A stretch of DNA of 64,000 nt from Erythrobacter ani (GCF_019204025.1 NZ_JAGSPB010000001.1:434001-498000), one strand, 5' to 3'; positions 52,509 through 62,184 are shown, numbered from the stretch's first letter. Numbers and translations: made by a program. Notes: generated from the letters alone by a model not told the origin.

Positions 52509-55294
52509 CCCTCCCGCTCAAATCCACCGCCGATCTCAGCGCGCGCCTTCAGGAACTTCACGCGAGGACGCGGGAGACTCCGCTATTCAATCCGGTATTC
52601 CAGCTGGGGCTCGATCTGTCGCGCGCACTGGAAGCTGAAGCGATTAACCTCGATGCGCTCGAGGCGCTGGTGGAGGAGCTTGAATGTTCCGGTCTCGAGG
52701 CCCGCGCGAAGCGGCTCCAGCGTCTGGTCGCGCCGGTAACGCCGCAGGCCAATCGCGATGCTCTGGCAAAATCCTTATCGGCGCCAAAAGACTTCGAGGA
52801 TTTTCGCAAGCAGTGGGAAAGGCCGCGCCTCCATGCCGTCTTTACCGCCCATCCGACATTCCTGATGACACCCGTGCAGACGGCTGCCGTGGCCGCAGCG
52901 GCGAGCACTGATGCGCCCGTGACCCGCGCCGTCTGCACGCCGCATTCGCAGAGGCCAGATATCACACTCGATTATGAACACGGCGAAGTGAGCAAGGCGC
53001 TGGCCAATGCGCAGGACGCGCGCGCGCAGATCGTTCACGATACGCTGACACATGCGTCCCAGACATGGCCGGAGAAATGGCTCGACCTCAATCCGTTACC
53101 GTTCCGTTTCGCGAGCTGGGTCGGGTACGACATGGACGGGCGAACGGATATTAAATGGTACACCTCGATCCGGTTTCGCCTTTCGGAAAAAGCGGAGCGC
53201 CTACGCCGTTTCGCGGATGACCTCGCGCGGATCAACCCCGGCCACGACGCGGTGGAAACCCTTCGCGCTGGCTCCGATCACGCCGCGCGCAGTGCCGAAG
53301 ATTTCGCCGGAGACCTTTCCGAGGCAAACGCTCTTTCGCAGGCCGCGAATCGCCTGACATACGACCATCCCGACAAACTGATCTCGCTCCGCACTATTAT
53401 CGACCAGCTCGAACGGGAAGCTCGCGCAAGTGACGAAACGGAGCATGCAATCGCGCTGAAGACGCTCACCGCATGCATGCGCGCGGACGGGCTCGGCATG
53501 GGTCATGTCCATTTCCGCGTAAATGCGAAGCAGCTGCATAACGCCATCCGCAGCCGGCTGACGGACCAGCCGAACCTGGACCTAGCTAGCAAAGGCGCAA
53601 TGGCGACCCTGCGCACCCTGCTTGCGCAGATCGAGCCGATGCGGACCAATTTCGCCAGTCTCGCGATCGAAAGCTCCACGGCGATCCGCCAATTCCTGGC
53701 TATGGCGCAGATTCTCGAACATATCGACGCGGATACGCCGATCCGCATGCTCATCGCGGAATGCGAACAGCCCTCCACCATCCTGGCAGCGCTATATTTC
53801 GCGCGAGCATTCGGGATCGATGGCATGGTCGATGTGTCTCCGCTTTTCGAAACCGAAAGCGCGCTCGAACACGGTGGCCGCTTTCTGGAGGCGCTATGCG
53901 CAGAAGACCAGTACCGCGATTATGTGCGCCAGCGTGGGCGCGCTTGCATCCAGACCGGTTTTTCCGATGCCGGACGGTTCGTCGGTCAAATCCCGGCAAG
54001 CCTGGCCATCGAGAGGCTTCAGGGACGCTTTGCGCAGGCCATGGCCAACCATTCCCTGACCGATGTAGCCGCGCTCATTTTCAACACGCACGGCGAAAGC
54101 ATGGGCAGAGGCGCTCACCCCGGCGGCTTCGAGGAACGTCTGACCTGGCCCATGAGCGCCTGGGCACGCGATCGCTTCGCTAAGGCGGAAATCACACTCG
54201 AACCCGAGGTCAGCTTTCAGGGCGGCGACGGATACTTGTTTTTCGCCGGGCCCGAACTGGCGCTCGCCACGCTTTCGCGCATTGCCTGCGCGCCGCGCCA
54301 CGATCCGAAAGCGGCGGACGATCCGTTTTACGACCGAACGGACCTGAGCCTCGATTTTTACCGCGCCATTCGCGCGGATCAGCGGCGGCACCTGCGCAGC
54401 GCAACCTATTCACGCGCAGTAACGGCTTTCGGTCTCGGGCTGCTCAATTCGACCGGTAGTCGGGTATCGCGACGCCAATCAGATATTTCCGCCGATCGCG
54501 ACATGAATCTGCGGCAGATCCGTGCAATCCCGCACAATTCGATCCTCCAGCAGCTCGGCTATCCGGTGAACGTCATTTCTGGCATCGGCAGCGCGGCCGA
54601 TGGCAATTACGAGGAGATCGCGAGTTTGATCGAGTCCAGCCCGCGAGGACGACAATTGATGGGACTCGCCCGCGCCTCGAATGAGCTCGCGAGTATCAAG
54701 ACGGTCGCAGCACACGGCGAATTGTTCAATTCAGCTTACTGGGCGAGCCGGCCATACCGGGGCACCGAACCGCATCTTTCGGCGGCGTGCGAAACCCTGG
54801 CCGAGTTCCTGACCAAGGATGATCGCACTGGCGTCTACCGCAGGCTTGCTTCACGGCTCCGCGTCGATGCGCTCAAGTTTCACCGCCTGCTGGACTTGCT
54901 TCCGGCAGAAAGCCGGGACAGCGAACGCGAGAATACACGCCGCATGATCGGGGCCGCTCAGTCCGTCCGGCTTGCTCTGATGCAGCACATTTTCCTGAAA
55001 GCAGTGTCAGTCCCGGTGTTCAGCCGCGCGAACGACGTCAGCCGCGAAGACGTGCTCGAAATGGTTTTCTCGCTCAGGATCGACGATGCACTTGCCCAGA
55101 TGCGCCGCGCCTTCCCCACGCACTTCCCCGAGCCGGGCGATTTCGCCATGGATGAGCCCGCCGATTATCCCGACGCTTCCAGCGAAGGTTATGCCCAAAT
55201 CGGACGCGATTTCATCGATCCGATCGAACGCGCTTATGCGTTGATGCTACGTCTGTCGGTCAGCATCGCCAACCAATTCGGTGCGCACGGATAA
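52505..55294 (+). CDS. ppc: Divergent phosphoenolpyruvate carboxylase
   Basis: A 929-residue protein of PEPC length, starting in a 4-nt overlap with glk. Several PEPC landmarks are present: FTAHPTFLM (~115), GYDMDGRTDIKWY (~210) and LRQIRAIPHNSILQQ. Others are altered: the catalytic loop FHGRGG(S/T)xGRGG reads FNTHGESMGRGAHPGG, and YSDSxKD reads FSDAGRFVG. It should carboxylate PEP to oxaloacetate if active, balancing the pyruvate made by the Entner-Doudoroff route. The substitutions leave catalysis uncertain. Confidence 0.82.
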   Translation: MTLPLKSTADLSARLQELHARTRETPLFNPVFQLGLDLSRALEAEAINLDALEALVEELECSGLEARAKRLQRLVAPVTPQANRDALAKSLSAPKDFEDFRKQWERPRLHAVFTAHPTFLMTPVQTAAVAAAASTDAPVTRAVCTPHSQRPDITLDYEHGEVSKALANAQDARAQIVHDTLTHASQTWPEKWLDLNPLPFRFASWVGYDMDGRTDIKWYTSIRFRLSEKAERLRRFADDLARINPGHDAVETLRAGSDHAARSAEDFAGDLSEANALSQAANRLTYDHPDKLISLRTIIDQLEREARASDETEHAIALKTLTACMRADGLGMGHVHFRVNAKQLHNAIRSRLTDQPNLDLASKGAMATLRTLLAQIEPMRTNFASLAIESSTAIRQFLAMAQILEHIDADTPIRMLIAECEQPSTILAALYFARAFGIDGMVDVSPLFETESALEHGGRFLEALCAEDQYRDYVRQRGRACIQTGFSDAGRFVGQIPASLAIERLQGRFAQAMANHSLTDVAALIFNTHGESMGRGAHPGGFEERLTWPMSAWARDRFAKAEITLEPEVSFQGGDGYLFFAGPELALATLSRIACAPRHDPKAADDPFYDRTDLSLDFYRAIRADQRRHLRSATYSRAVTAFGLGLLNSTGSRVSRRQSDISADRDMNLRQIRAIPHNSILQQLGYPVNVISGIGSAADGNYEEIASLIESSPRGRQLMGLARASNELASIKTVAAHGELFNSAYWASRPYRGTEPHLSAACETLAEFLTKDDRTGVYRRLASRLRVDALKFHRLLDLLPAESRDSERENTRRMIGAAQSVRLALMQHIFLKAVSVPVFSRANDVSREDVLEMVFSLRIDDALAQMRRAFPTHFPEPGDFAMDEPADYPDASSEGYAQIGRDFIDPIERAYALMLRLSVSIANQFGAHG

Positions 55295-55326
55295 GTCAGA
55301 TATCGATCGAACTGCGGCGATGAAGT

Positions 55327-56325
55327 TTAAGTGGTCTTGCGCGGCGGTTCAGGGCTGAAACGCCAGACTCTCATGGTTACGCCGGTCGGCTCGATCTTCT
55401 CGGTTCCTGCTACCGCGAGGACTCCGGCCAAGGATGCGTTTGCACCGTTCCATAGTCGGTCGAATGCCGCACCTGCGTCACTGCGCGATGCCGTGCCGCC
55501 CAGCTCCGCAATGATGCGGCAGATCGTTTCGATTGCAATCGCGCGGGGAACGTTGGCGAAATACCGGAACGCCCGCCCTTGCTCATCGGAATCGGGCACG
55601 ACGTGCGTCTCCCAGTCCTCCGCAGCAAACCATTCGATTGCGCGCCAGGCATCTTCGAGATGCGTGGCACTGGTGGCCAGCGCCTGACTGTCGATCCAAT
55701 CCTGTTCTGCAAGGAAACGCCGCACGCGCGCGCGGTCGAATTGTTCGTCTGTATTCGAGGGATCGCACACAGGGTCGATGCCCGCCTGCGCCACGACGCT
55801 TTCCAACTCCGCCTTGCTCCACCTGAGCAACGGGCGGAACAATGTGCCGCCCCAACCCGGAATCTCGGTTGTGGAACGGATGCCTGCCAAACCAGGTACG
55901 CCGCTGCCCCGATTCAGGCGCATGAGCAGGGTTTCGGCCTGGTCATCCGCGTGGTGCGCAGTCATGACGGCACCGACCCGAGCCGCGTCATGCCATTGGC
56001 CAAGCGCCATGTAGCGCGCAGAGCGGGCATTCGACTGCAGGTTCCCGTCGGAAACCTCGACCTTCAACGTTTGATGCTCGACACCCAGTTCCGCGCAGAG
56101 ATCGGCGACAAATTCTGCTTCGTGCGCGCTTTCCGGGCGGAGTCCGTGATCGACAGTCGCAGCAGCCACATTCTCGTTTCCACGAACACTGTACGCCAGA
56201 AGCAGCAGGGCGAGGCTATCCGGGCCGCCGGAAACCGCTACTCCCAGCCGTGCATCGGCAAAACCGTAACGTTCGAGATTGGCGCGGAACCGCGCTGTCA
56301 GCTTCGGGTCGAGATCCGTATCAAT
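55327..56325 (-). CDS. tilS: tRNA(Ile)-lysidine synthetase, apparently with a rare start codon
   Basis: The enzyme converts the wobble C of tRNA-Ile2 (CAU) to lysidine. The PP-loop VAVSGGPDSLALLLLA lies upstream of the first GTG (56169), so the true start must be earlier. The frame reaches a TAG at about 56334-56336 without any ATG, GTG or TTG. An ATT at 56323-56325, with AGGGGG five nt before it, is the best candidate. From there the protein has 332 residues, including HADDQAETLLMRLNRGSG and a GLAGIRST region. It follows cpoB by 24 bp. Confidence 0.88.
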   Translation of the reverse strand: MDTDLDPKLTARFRANLERYGFADARLGVAVSGGPDSLALLLLAYSVRGNENVAAATVDHGLRPESAHEAEFVADLCAELGVEHQTLKVEVSDGNLQSNARSARYMALGQWHDAARVGAVMTAHHADDQAETLLMRLNRGSGVPGLAGIRSTTEIPGWGGTLFRPLLRWSKAELESVVAQAGIDPVCDPSNTDEQFDRARVRRFLAEQDWIDSQALATSATHLEDAWRAIEWFAAEDWETHVVPDSDEQGRAFRYFANVPRAIAIETICRIIAELGGTASRSDAGAAFDRLWNGANASLAGVLAVAGTEKIEPTGVTMRVWRFSPEPPRKTT

Positions 56326-56349
56326 GAGCGCCCCCTACCACTTGGATTA

Positions 56350-57339
56350 TCAGCCTTCGCAGGTGATCCTGCGGCGATTGGCCTCGTACTGATCGAGCAA
56401 GCGCCCGCTGGCAACAGCCGGATATGTGTCCCCAAATTCGGCGAGCGCAATGCAGGCACGGCGTGTATCTTCCATCGCGATCATCGCCTGAGCAAGGTAA
56501 AGTAGGCTGTCCGGCGCGCGTGGTGCGGTGCGGTCTGCCTGATAATTGCGCAGGAACCAGCGCGCGGCCTCTTCTGCCATTCCGTCATCCAGAAATGCCC
56601 GACCAAGCAGGTTGCGCCCGTACGTGACACGCCAGTGATCCGGGTACTGATCGACAAAGCTCGATAGCTGCTGGCGGGCTTCCGGGTAAAATCCGGCATT
56701 CCACAGGCGGAATCCATAGGAATACTCGTCATCGGCCGCATCGTCGGTTTGAGGTTTTGCGATTTGCTGCACGGCCGCAAGCCGTTCATCGCTTGGTCCG
56801 ACCTCTTCGGGCTCCGCGCTAGTCTGCGTACCCACCGTATTGGCCAACGAAGACGAACCGCCTGTCATCGCGCTGAGGTTGGTTTCCGTCGATGGCAACT
56901 CTTCGGTATCGACTGTTTCCGCAATGCTTGCGCCAGCAGCCGGCGACGCTTCGAGCAATGCGAGGCGGCTTTCCATCTGCGTGATGGAGTTCGTGTTTTC
57001 CTCGCTCAACGCTGTCAGGCGCTGCAATTGACTTTCCATCGCATCGAGCCGCGCGAGAATGTCCGTCACGGCAGTGGTCGAAGGAGCGTTCGGAGAGGAC
57101 TGGTTGCCGGCCCCCTGCTCGGAAGAAATCTGCGGTTCGAAATACCGCCCATCCCCGCCCGGAAACACATTCCGCTGAAGCGCGCGGATCTCCGCTTCGA
57201 TCTTGCGCAGCCGCGATTCAGAAACATTGTCCTGCGCCATGGCGGGCACCGGAGACGTCACGATTGTCGCGGCAATCGCGAAAGCCGTTCCTACTCGCAA
57301 TACAGTGCCGGTAATGTTCGGTTTAAGAGCGATCTTCAT
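56350..57339 (-). CDS. cpoB: Cell division coordinator CpoB (YbgF-like)
   Basis: A 329-residue periplasmic protein: signal peptide ending near residue 35 (PVPAMAQD), an N-terminal coiled-coil trimerisation part (SESRLRKIEAEIRALQRNVF; LDAMESQLQRLTALSEE), and C-terminal TPR repeats (YSYGFRLWNAGFYPEARQQLSSF, TYGRNLLGRAFLDDGM). CpoB works with the Tol-Pal complex to couple peptidoglycan synthesis to outer-membrane constriction. Here it is separated from tol-pal, but next to tilS as in other alphaproteobacteria. Confidence 0.92.
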   Translation of the reverse strand: MKIALKPNITGTVLRVGTAFAIAATIVTSPVPAMAQDNVSESRLRKIEAEIRALQRNVFPGGDGRYFEPQISSEQGAGNQSSPNAPSTTAVTDILARLDAMESQLQRLTALSEENTNSITQMESRLALLEASPAAGASIAETVDTEELPSTETNLSAMTGGSSSLANTVGTQTSAEPEEVGPSDERLAAVQQIAKPQTDDAADDEYSYGFRLWNAGFYPEARQQLSSFVDQYPDHWRVTYGRNLLGRAFLDDGMAEEAARWFLRNYQADRTAPRAPDSLLYLAQAMIAMEDTRRACIALAEFGDTYPAVASGRLLDQYEANRRRITCEG

Positions 57340-57550
57340 GAGCTGTGCGGCTCCCTCTCTGATGGTTGCGCGATCGTTATCGAGATGGGTCTGAACGCTG
57401 CCGATTGCCCTTATCGGTGGCTCTTTCCCGAAGCGGCATCTTTGCCGGACCGAGCATGAATGTCAGCCGAATCTGTGACGCCTCCACTCTTCCAAGTCGA
57501 GCGGGGCAGGCACCAAAACAGTGGGAAAGAATGCTGACCCGTTGCGCCGG

Positions 57551-58411
57551 TCAGTTCAGTTGCGGCGCGGACGCAGCGTCGCTTTCGGAGCGGGCGAGCA
57601 GCGCGGAGGCGGAAATCGGGGTGTCGCCCAGCGTTATTGGCTCTTCGGAAAGCTTGGGCACCTCTTTCCCGTCGATCGTGATCGAAAAGGCATCGGGCCG
57701 ACCCGTATTGATCAGCGGCGCTTCGGAATCTGCAGGCACCTCGAAAGTGTCACCGCTCGCCATTTGTGCCTCGAAGAACCGTTCACCCTCATCTTCATAG
57801 AAGCGTACCCAGATGCCGTCTTCCAGGGCGGTGAAGACCACCTTGCCCTCCGGGTCGATAACCGCTGCATTCGCATCGCCGCCTTCTGCGCCGCCATTCT
57901 CATTTGCTGCAAGCTGCTCTGAGTCATCGACATCCTGTGTTTCAGCAACCAGCGGAGCCGGACCACTGCCAGCTGCAAAATAGGTGCGATAGAAAGAGAA
58001 CACGCCCACAGCCAGGATGATCGCCGCGACGGCGCCGAACCACGCGAGACCAGCCGAAGGCAATTTGGCCGGGTCGCCGGGCTCCATGCCTCCGGCAAGC
58101 GCGGACTGGCGCGCGTGGCCTTCGGCCAGTTCCTCGCGTACCAGATCAGTGATGTCGCGGTCGTCGAGACCGACTGCGCGCGCGTATGTCCTTGCGAACC
58201 CGATGGCGTAGGCGCGCGATGGCAGCTCATCGAAGGCGCCATCCTCGATCGCTTTCAGATGGCGCAAGGGGATGCGGGTTTCGGCCGAAATATGATCGAG
58301 TTCGAACCCCTTCTTCTCACGCGCAGCGCGCAGATAGCCGCCGGCAGTTGCCGGACCCGCTTCGGGATCGGCGATCGGACCGTCTTCGCTGCTTTCGTGT
58401 TCGTCTGTCAT
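57551..58411 (-). CDS. RodZ-like helix-turn-helix membrane protein
   Basis: A 286-residue protein from the ATG at 58411. It has a cytoplasmic HTH_25 domain (GGYLRAAREKKGFELDHISAETRIPLRHLKAIE, with RAYAIGFARTYA), one membrane helix near residue 127 (WFGAVAAIILAVGVFSFY), and a periplasmic DUF4115 domain (LEDGIWVRFYEDEGERFFEA). This is the RodZ layout; RodZ links MreB to the elongasome and sets rod shape. The sphingomonad members are often annotated only as HTH proteins, so the RodZ role is an inference. Confidence 0.85.
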   Translation of the reverse strand: MTDEHESSEDGPIADPEAGPATAGGYLRAAREKKGFELDHISAETRIPLRHLKAIEDGAFDELPSRAYAIGFARTYARAVGLDDRDITDLVREELAEGHARQSALAGGMEPGDPAKLPSAGLAWFGAVAAIILAVGVFSFYRTYFAAGSGPAPLVAETQDVDDSEQLAANENGGAEGGDANAAVIDPEGKVVFTALEDGIWVRFYEDEGERFFEAQMASGDTFEVPADSEAPLINTGRPDAFSITIDGKEVPKLSEEPITLGDTPISASALLARSESDAASAPQLN

Positions 58412-58544
58412 GATCTTGCCCGCTTTCGCGCGGGTTTTAGACTTATTTGCTGGCCAGCACACCATATTTTTCGGTCTGTACTGTCAATGATTCGAAAAGC
58501 TTGCTGCCCCGCACACGAGGCGCACTGTCTCTAGGCGTCGGCCA

Positions 58545-60815
58545 TCAATCGGTTTCGATGTCGCGGGCCGCTGCCCAGGCGGAAAGTTCTTCGCGCAGAT
58601 TGACTGACGGGTCCAGCAACCAGCCCGTAACCGCTTCGCTCAATTCCGCGAGGTCTACCTTGCGCACCAGTTCCTTGATCGGGCCAACAGCCGCCGGTGT
58701 GATCGACAAACGGCGGAAACCGATTCCGAGCAGCGCAAGGGCTTCGAGACGTCGACCGCCCATCTCTCCGCATACGGCCATATCGACGCCGCTTCCTACC
58801 GAGGATTGCATGACACGCCGCAAAAACCGAAGGATCGGAATGCTTAGCCAATCGTACCGCTCCGCAAGCTTCGGATTGGCGCGGTCGGCGGCGAACAGGA
58901 ACTGCGTTAGGTCGTTGGTTCCGACCGACAGAAAACTAAGCTTGGGCAACAGCAGGTCAAGAACCTCCGCGAGCGCGGGCACTTCGAGCATGGCGCCATA
59001 ATGAATCGCCTCGGGCAGCTGCTTTTTCTTGGACCGCAGGAATGCCAGCTGCTCGTCGAAAACCTTTTTGGCTGCATCGAATTCCCACGGTTCTGAGACC
59101 ATGGGGAACATCACATAAAGCGAACGTCCCCCGCTCGCCTCCAGCAGCGCGCGTGCCTGCGCCTTCATCAATCCTTCGCGGGTGAGCGCAAGCCGCAATG
59201 CGCGCCAGCCCATCGCAGGATTCTCGTCTTTGTCGGCAATGTCCGATGCAAGATAAGGCACCGACTTGTCTCCGCCGATATCGACCGTGCGGAATATTAC
59301 CGGCTTGTCTCCTGCTGCATCCAGGACATCCCGGTAAAGCCGCGTCTGTCGCTCACGTTGAGGCAAGGTGGCCGACACCAGAAATTGAAACTCGGTACGG
59401 AACAGGCCGACACCGTCGGCACCGGTCATGGCCAGCGCGCTTATGTCGTCGCGGAGGCCAGCATTCATCATCACTTGAATGCGCGTACCGCAGCGAGTGA
59501 AGGGCTCCACATCGCGCAGTTCTGCATATGCAGCCTGCTTCTCGCGCGATTTAGCAAAACGCGCCTCGAAAGCCTCGGCAACCGTGGCGGAGGGCCGAAT
59601 GGTCGCGGTAGCAGCGCTTGCGTCGAGCAAGACCTCGTCGCCGTCACGGATGATGCCGCGGATACCGTTCGCGCGGCCCAGTACCGGCACCCCCATGGCC
59701 CGCGCAACGATGACGACATGTGCCGTCAGCGATCCTTCTTCGAGGATGACACCCTTCAGCCGTCTGCGATCATATTCGAGCAATTCGGCGGGACCGAGAT
59801 TTCGCGCGATCAGGATCGTGTCGCGGCGCAGACCCTGTGATGCGGCGGTTCCAAGCTGGCCCGACACAATCCGCAGGAGCCGGTTCGCCAGATCCTCCAG
59901 ATCGTGCATCCGGTCAGCCAGCAGCGGATCGTCGATTTCGCGCATCCGCATGCGGGTATGCTGCTGAACGCGCTCGATCGCGGCCTCAGCAGTCAGGCCG
60001 CTGTCGATCGCTTCGTTGATGCGGCGCGACCAGCCTTCGTCATAAGCGAACATCTTGTAAGTCTGGAGGACCTCTTCGTGTTCTCCGCCCACACCGAATT
60101 CCGCCTGCCCGGTCAGGTTGTCGATCTGTTCGCGCATCTTGTCGAATGCGCGGTAGACCCGCTGACGTTCCGCCTCGGTATCTTCCGCCACAACCTGTGT
60201 GATCTGTACGCGCGGCTGGTGGTAAACCGCATGACCGACCGCGAGCCCCGTCACCAGTGTCAGGCCGGAAACGGTCTGCTGGCCCGTCCTGCCTTCGATA
60301 AGGCCCCGCGCCTCCTCTTCATCGACCAGTTCGGCATTGGCGATCAGTTCTGAGAGGACCATCGCCGTGGTTTGCAGCGCCTCGATCTCGACCTCTTCGT
60401 AGCGGCGCGGTTCGACATGCTGGACGCACAGCACGCCGACGGCCCGTTCGCGGTAGACAATTGGGACACCGGCAAAGGAATGAAATTTTTCCTCGCCGGT
60501 TTCCGGCCGGTATTGGAAATCCGGATGGGCTTTCGCTTCGGCAAGATTCAGCGTTTCGACATTGTCAGCGATCACACCGGTCAGACCCTCGCCAATGGCC
60601 ATCCGGGTCACGTGCACAGCGCTCTTATTGAGCCCGCGCGTGGCGAACAATTCAAGACTTCCCTCACGCAGCAGATAGATCGAGCACACCTCGCTCGTCA
60701 GGCTTTCGCCGACGATGTCGACCACCCGGTCAAGCTTACCCTGTGCATGCATGCGCGAGGCCATGACCTCGTGAAGGTTCGTGAGAATCTGGCGGGCGGA
60801 AGCGGCGGCGGTCAT
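58545..60815 (-). CDS. ptsP: Phosphoenolpyruvate-protein phosphotransferase PtsP (EI-Ntr)
   Basis: A 756-residue first enzyme of the nitrogen PTS. An N-terminal GAF domain (residues ~17-160; FATRGLNKSAVHVTRMAIGEGLTG) senses metabolites. Then come the EI N-terminal domain, the phospho-His swivel domain (EEGSLTAHVVIVARAMGVPVLG), and the PEP-binding barrel (GLFRTEFQFL, SVGTNDLTQFLFAADR). It passes phosphate from PEP to NPr and EIIA-Ntr to control carbon-nitrogen balance and storage; those partners are not in the window. Confidence 0.95.
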   Translation of the reverse strand: MTAAASARQILTNLHEVMASRMHAQGKLDRVVDIVGESLTSEVCSIYLLREGSLELFATRGLNKSAVHVTRMAIGEGLTGVIADNVETLNLAEAKAHPDFQYRPETGEEKFHSFAGVPIVYRERAVGVLCVQHVEPRRYEEVEIEALQTTAMVLSELIANAELVDEEEARGLIEGRTGQQTVSGLTLVTGLAVGHAVYHQPRVQITQVVAEDTEAERQRVYRAFDKMREQIDNLTGQAEFGVGGEHEEVLQTYKMFAYDEGWSRRINEAIDSGLTAEAAIERVQQHTRMRMREIDDPLLADRMHDLEDLANRLLRIVSGQLGTAASQGLRRDTILIARNLGPAELLEYDRRRLKGVILEEGSLTAHVVIVARAMGVPVLGRANGIRGIIRDGDEVLLDASAATATIRPSATVAEAFEARFAKSREKQAAYAELRDVEPFTRCGTRIQVMMNAGLRDDISALAMTGADGVGLFRTEFQFLVSATLPQRERQTRLYRDVLDAAGDKPVIFRTVDIGGDKSVPYLASDIADKDENPAMGWRALRLALTREGLMKAQARALLEASGGRSLYVMFPMVSEPWEFDAAKKVFDEQLAFLRSKKKQLPEAIHYGAMLEVPALAEVLDLLLPKLSFLSVGTNDLTQFLFAADRANPKLAERYDWLSIPILRFLRRVMQSSVGSGVDMAVCGEMGGRRLEALALLGIGFRRLSITPAAVGPIKELVRKVDLAELSEAVTGWLLDPSVNLREELSAWAAARDIETD

Positions 60816-60990
60816 CGTGATCTCGGCTTAGGCAGTCCGGCGCGCAAAAGCAAAGCCAAGCAGTGCGGCCCGCCGAGCTCCGCCGATTGCGACCGGACTG
60901 CCCGCGCATTCCGGAAACGGGGCATGCGAACACACCCGTTTAGTGCTCCGGAATTTGACTTGGGTCAGGAAGGAATCACGATCGCGCCGG

Positions 60991-61146
60991 TCAAGATCGG
61001 CGCATTTCTTCCTTTAATCGCAATTTGTGTTTCTTAAGCTGTTGGATCGTCGCAGCATCAGGCACGGGCCGGGACATTTCTTCGCGAAGCTTGGCTTCGA
61101 GCCCGGCATGTTTGGATTGGAGTGCGTTGACGTGTGACGATGCCAT
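60991..61146 (-). CDS. DUF465 (YdcH-like) small protein
   Basis: A 51-residue protein: MASSHVNALQSKHAGLE, then EEMSRPVPDAATIQQLKKHKLRLKEEM. The helix-turn-helix shape and the final KKxKLxLKEE segment are typical of DUF465/YdcH. A strong AAAGGAG ribosome site lies 7 nt upstream. A second DUF465 gene lies divergently 191 bp away. Confidence 0.85.
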   Translation of the reverse strand: MASSHVNALQSKHAGLEAKLREEMSRPVPDAATIQQLKKHKLRLKEEMRRS

Positions 61147-61337
61147 ACAGGTTCTCCTTTAGATCGGGGGAATGCCCCCGGGGGAACGACTCGGCACAAG
61201 GCGGCCGGGCCGCTGATATCGATGAAACCACAGTTGGGTTAACTTGCAAAGCTCTTCATTTGGGTGAAACGGTGTCTGCGCATAAATGCGCGGCAGGCCG
61301 TTGGCGGAACAGCCGCGAGAATAGGGAAATTGGGCGA

Positions 61338-61535
61338 ATGAATGAGCAAGAGCTGGGCAAGACGCTGGAACTGCTCAAATCGGAGCACCGCGATCTCGAT
61401 GCAGCCATCGCCGCGCTGACCGAGGCGGGTTCTTCCGATCAGCTTCAGATTGCCCGTCTCAAGAAAAGAAAGCTGCGGCTGAAAGACCAGATTTCGATCA
61501 TTGAGGATACGCTGCTTCCGGATATTATCGCGTGA
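61338..61535 (+). CDS. DUF465 (YdcH-like) small protein, second copy
   Basis: A 65-residue protein, MNEQELGKTLELLKSEHRDL then QIARLKKRKLRLKDQISII, with the same C-terminal motif as the reverse-strand DUF465 protein nearby. It is an all-helical hairpin of unknown function. The start at 61338 gives the conserved N-terminus. Confidence 0.85.
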   Translation: MNEQELGKTLELLKSEHRDLDAAIAALTEAGSSDQLQIARLKKRKLRLKDQISIIEDTLLPDIIA

Positions 61536-61695
61536 TTTGACCCACTTCGGTGGGAATACCGCGCGCACAGGGCGACTTGCCTCATGAATGCAGAAGCAAT
61601 TCTGTCCCGCCAAGGGACGGATTAAAATTGCGCGCGGATAGTAACCATACACCCATGGTCGTACGCGCAATCCGAGCGTAGCGAGCGATCCATAC

Positions 61696-62184
61696 ATGGC
61701 CCGCACCAGCAATCTTTCCCGCCCGATTATCGAGGCGCTCTACAGCGAAGCGCTCGTCCTTGCCGACGAGGTTCGCGCAGTTTTCGCGCTGGGAACAAGG
61801 GAACCGGCGTTGGATGAAGACGCAAGCGTTCGGCTCGCCCTTTCGACCGAAGGGCTGAAGACTACTACGCGCATGATGCACTTGCTCGCGTGGCTGCTGA
61901 ACCAGCGGGCGTTTTTCTCGGGCGAATTGACCGACAATCAAGTGCGTAATCACGGTGCGCTGCCACCCGATCGTCCGGCCGACCCGGCCCAGCTCGACAT
62001 GCTCGAGCCGGAAACCCGCGCTCTGATCGCTGAAACAGAGGCTCTGCACGGACGCATCGCCCGGCTGGATAGAGCTTGGCGCCAGGGCTTTGACATGGGA
62101 TCGCCAGTGCGCGTGTTCCAGCACCGGATCGGGGAAGAATTTTCGCGGTTAGAAATGCGCCAGTCCGGACCAGCGCAACACTAA
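61696..62184 (+). CDS. DUF1465 family protein, RcdA-like
   Basis: A 162-residue helical protein of the DUF1465 family, to which I believe Caulobacter RcdA belongs. RcdA is an adaptor that helps ClpXP degrade the cell-cycle regulator CtrA. Segments such as EALYSEALVLADEVRAVFAL and TEGLKTTTRMMHLLAWLLNQRAFF are typical of the family. ClpX and ClpP are also encoded in this window, though 55 kb away. Function in this organism is inferred. Confidence 0.8.
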   Translation: MARTSNLSRPIIEALYSEALVLADEVRAVFALGTREPALDEDASVRLALSTEGLKTTTRMMHLLAWLLNQRAFFSGELTDNQVRNHGALPPDRPADPAQLDMLEPETRALIAETEALHGRIARLDRAWRQGFDMGSPVRVFQHRIGEEFSRLEMRQSGPAQH

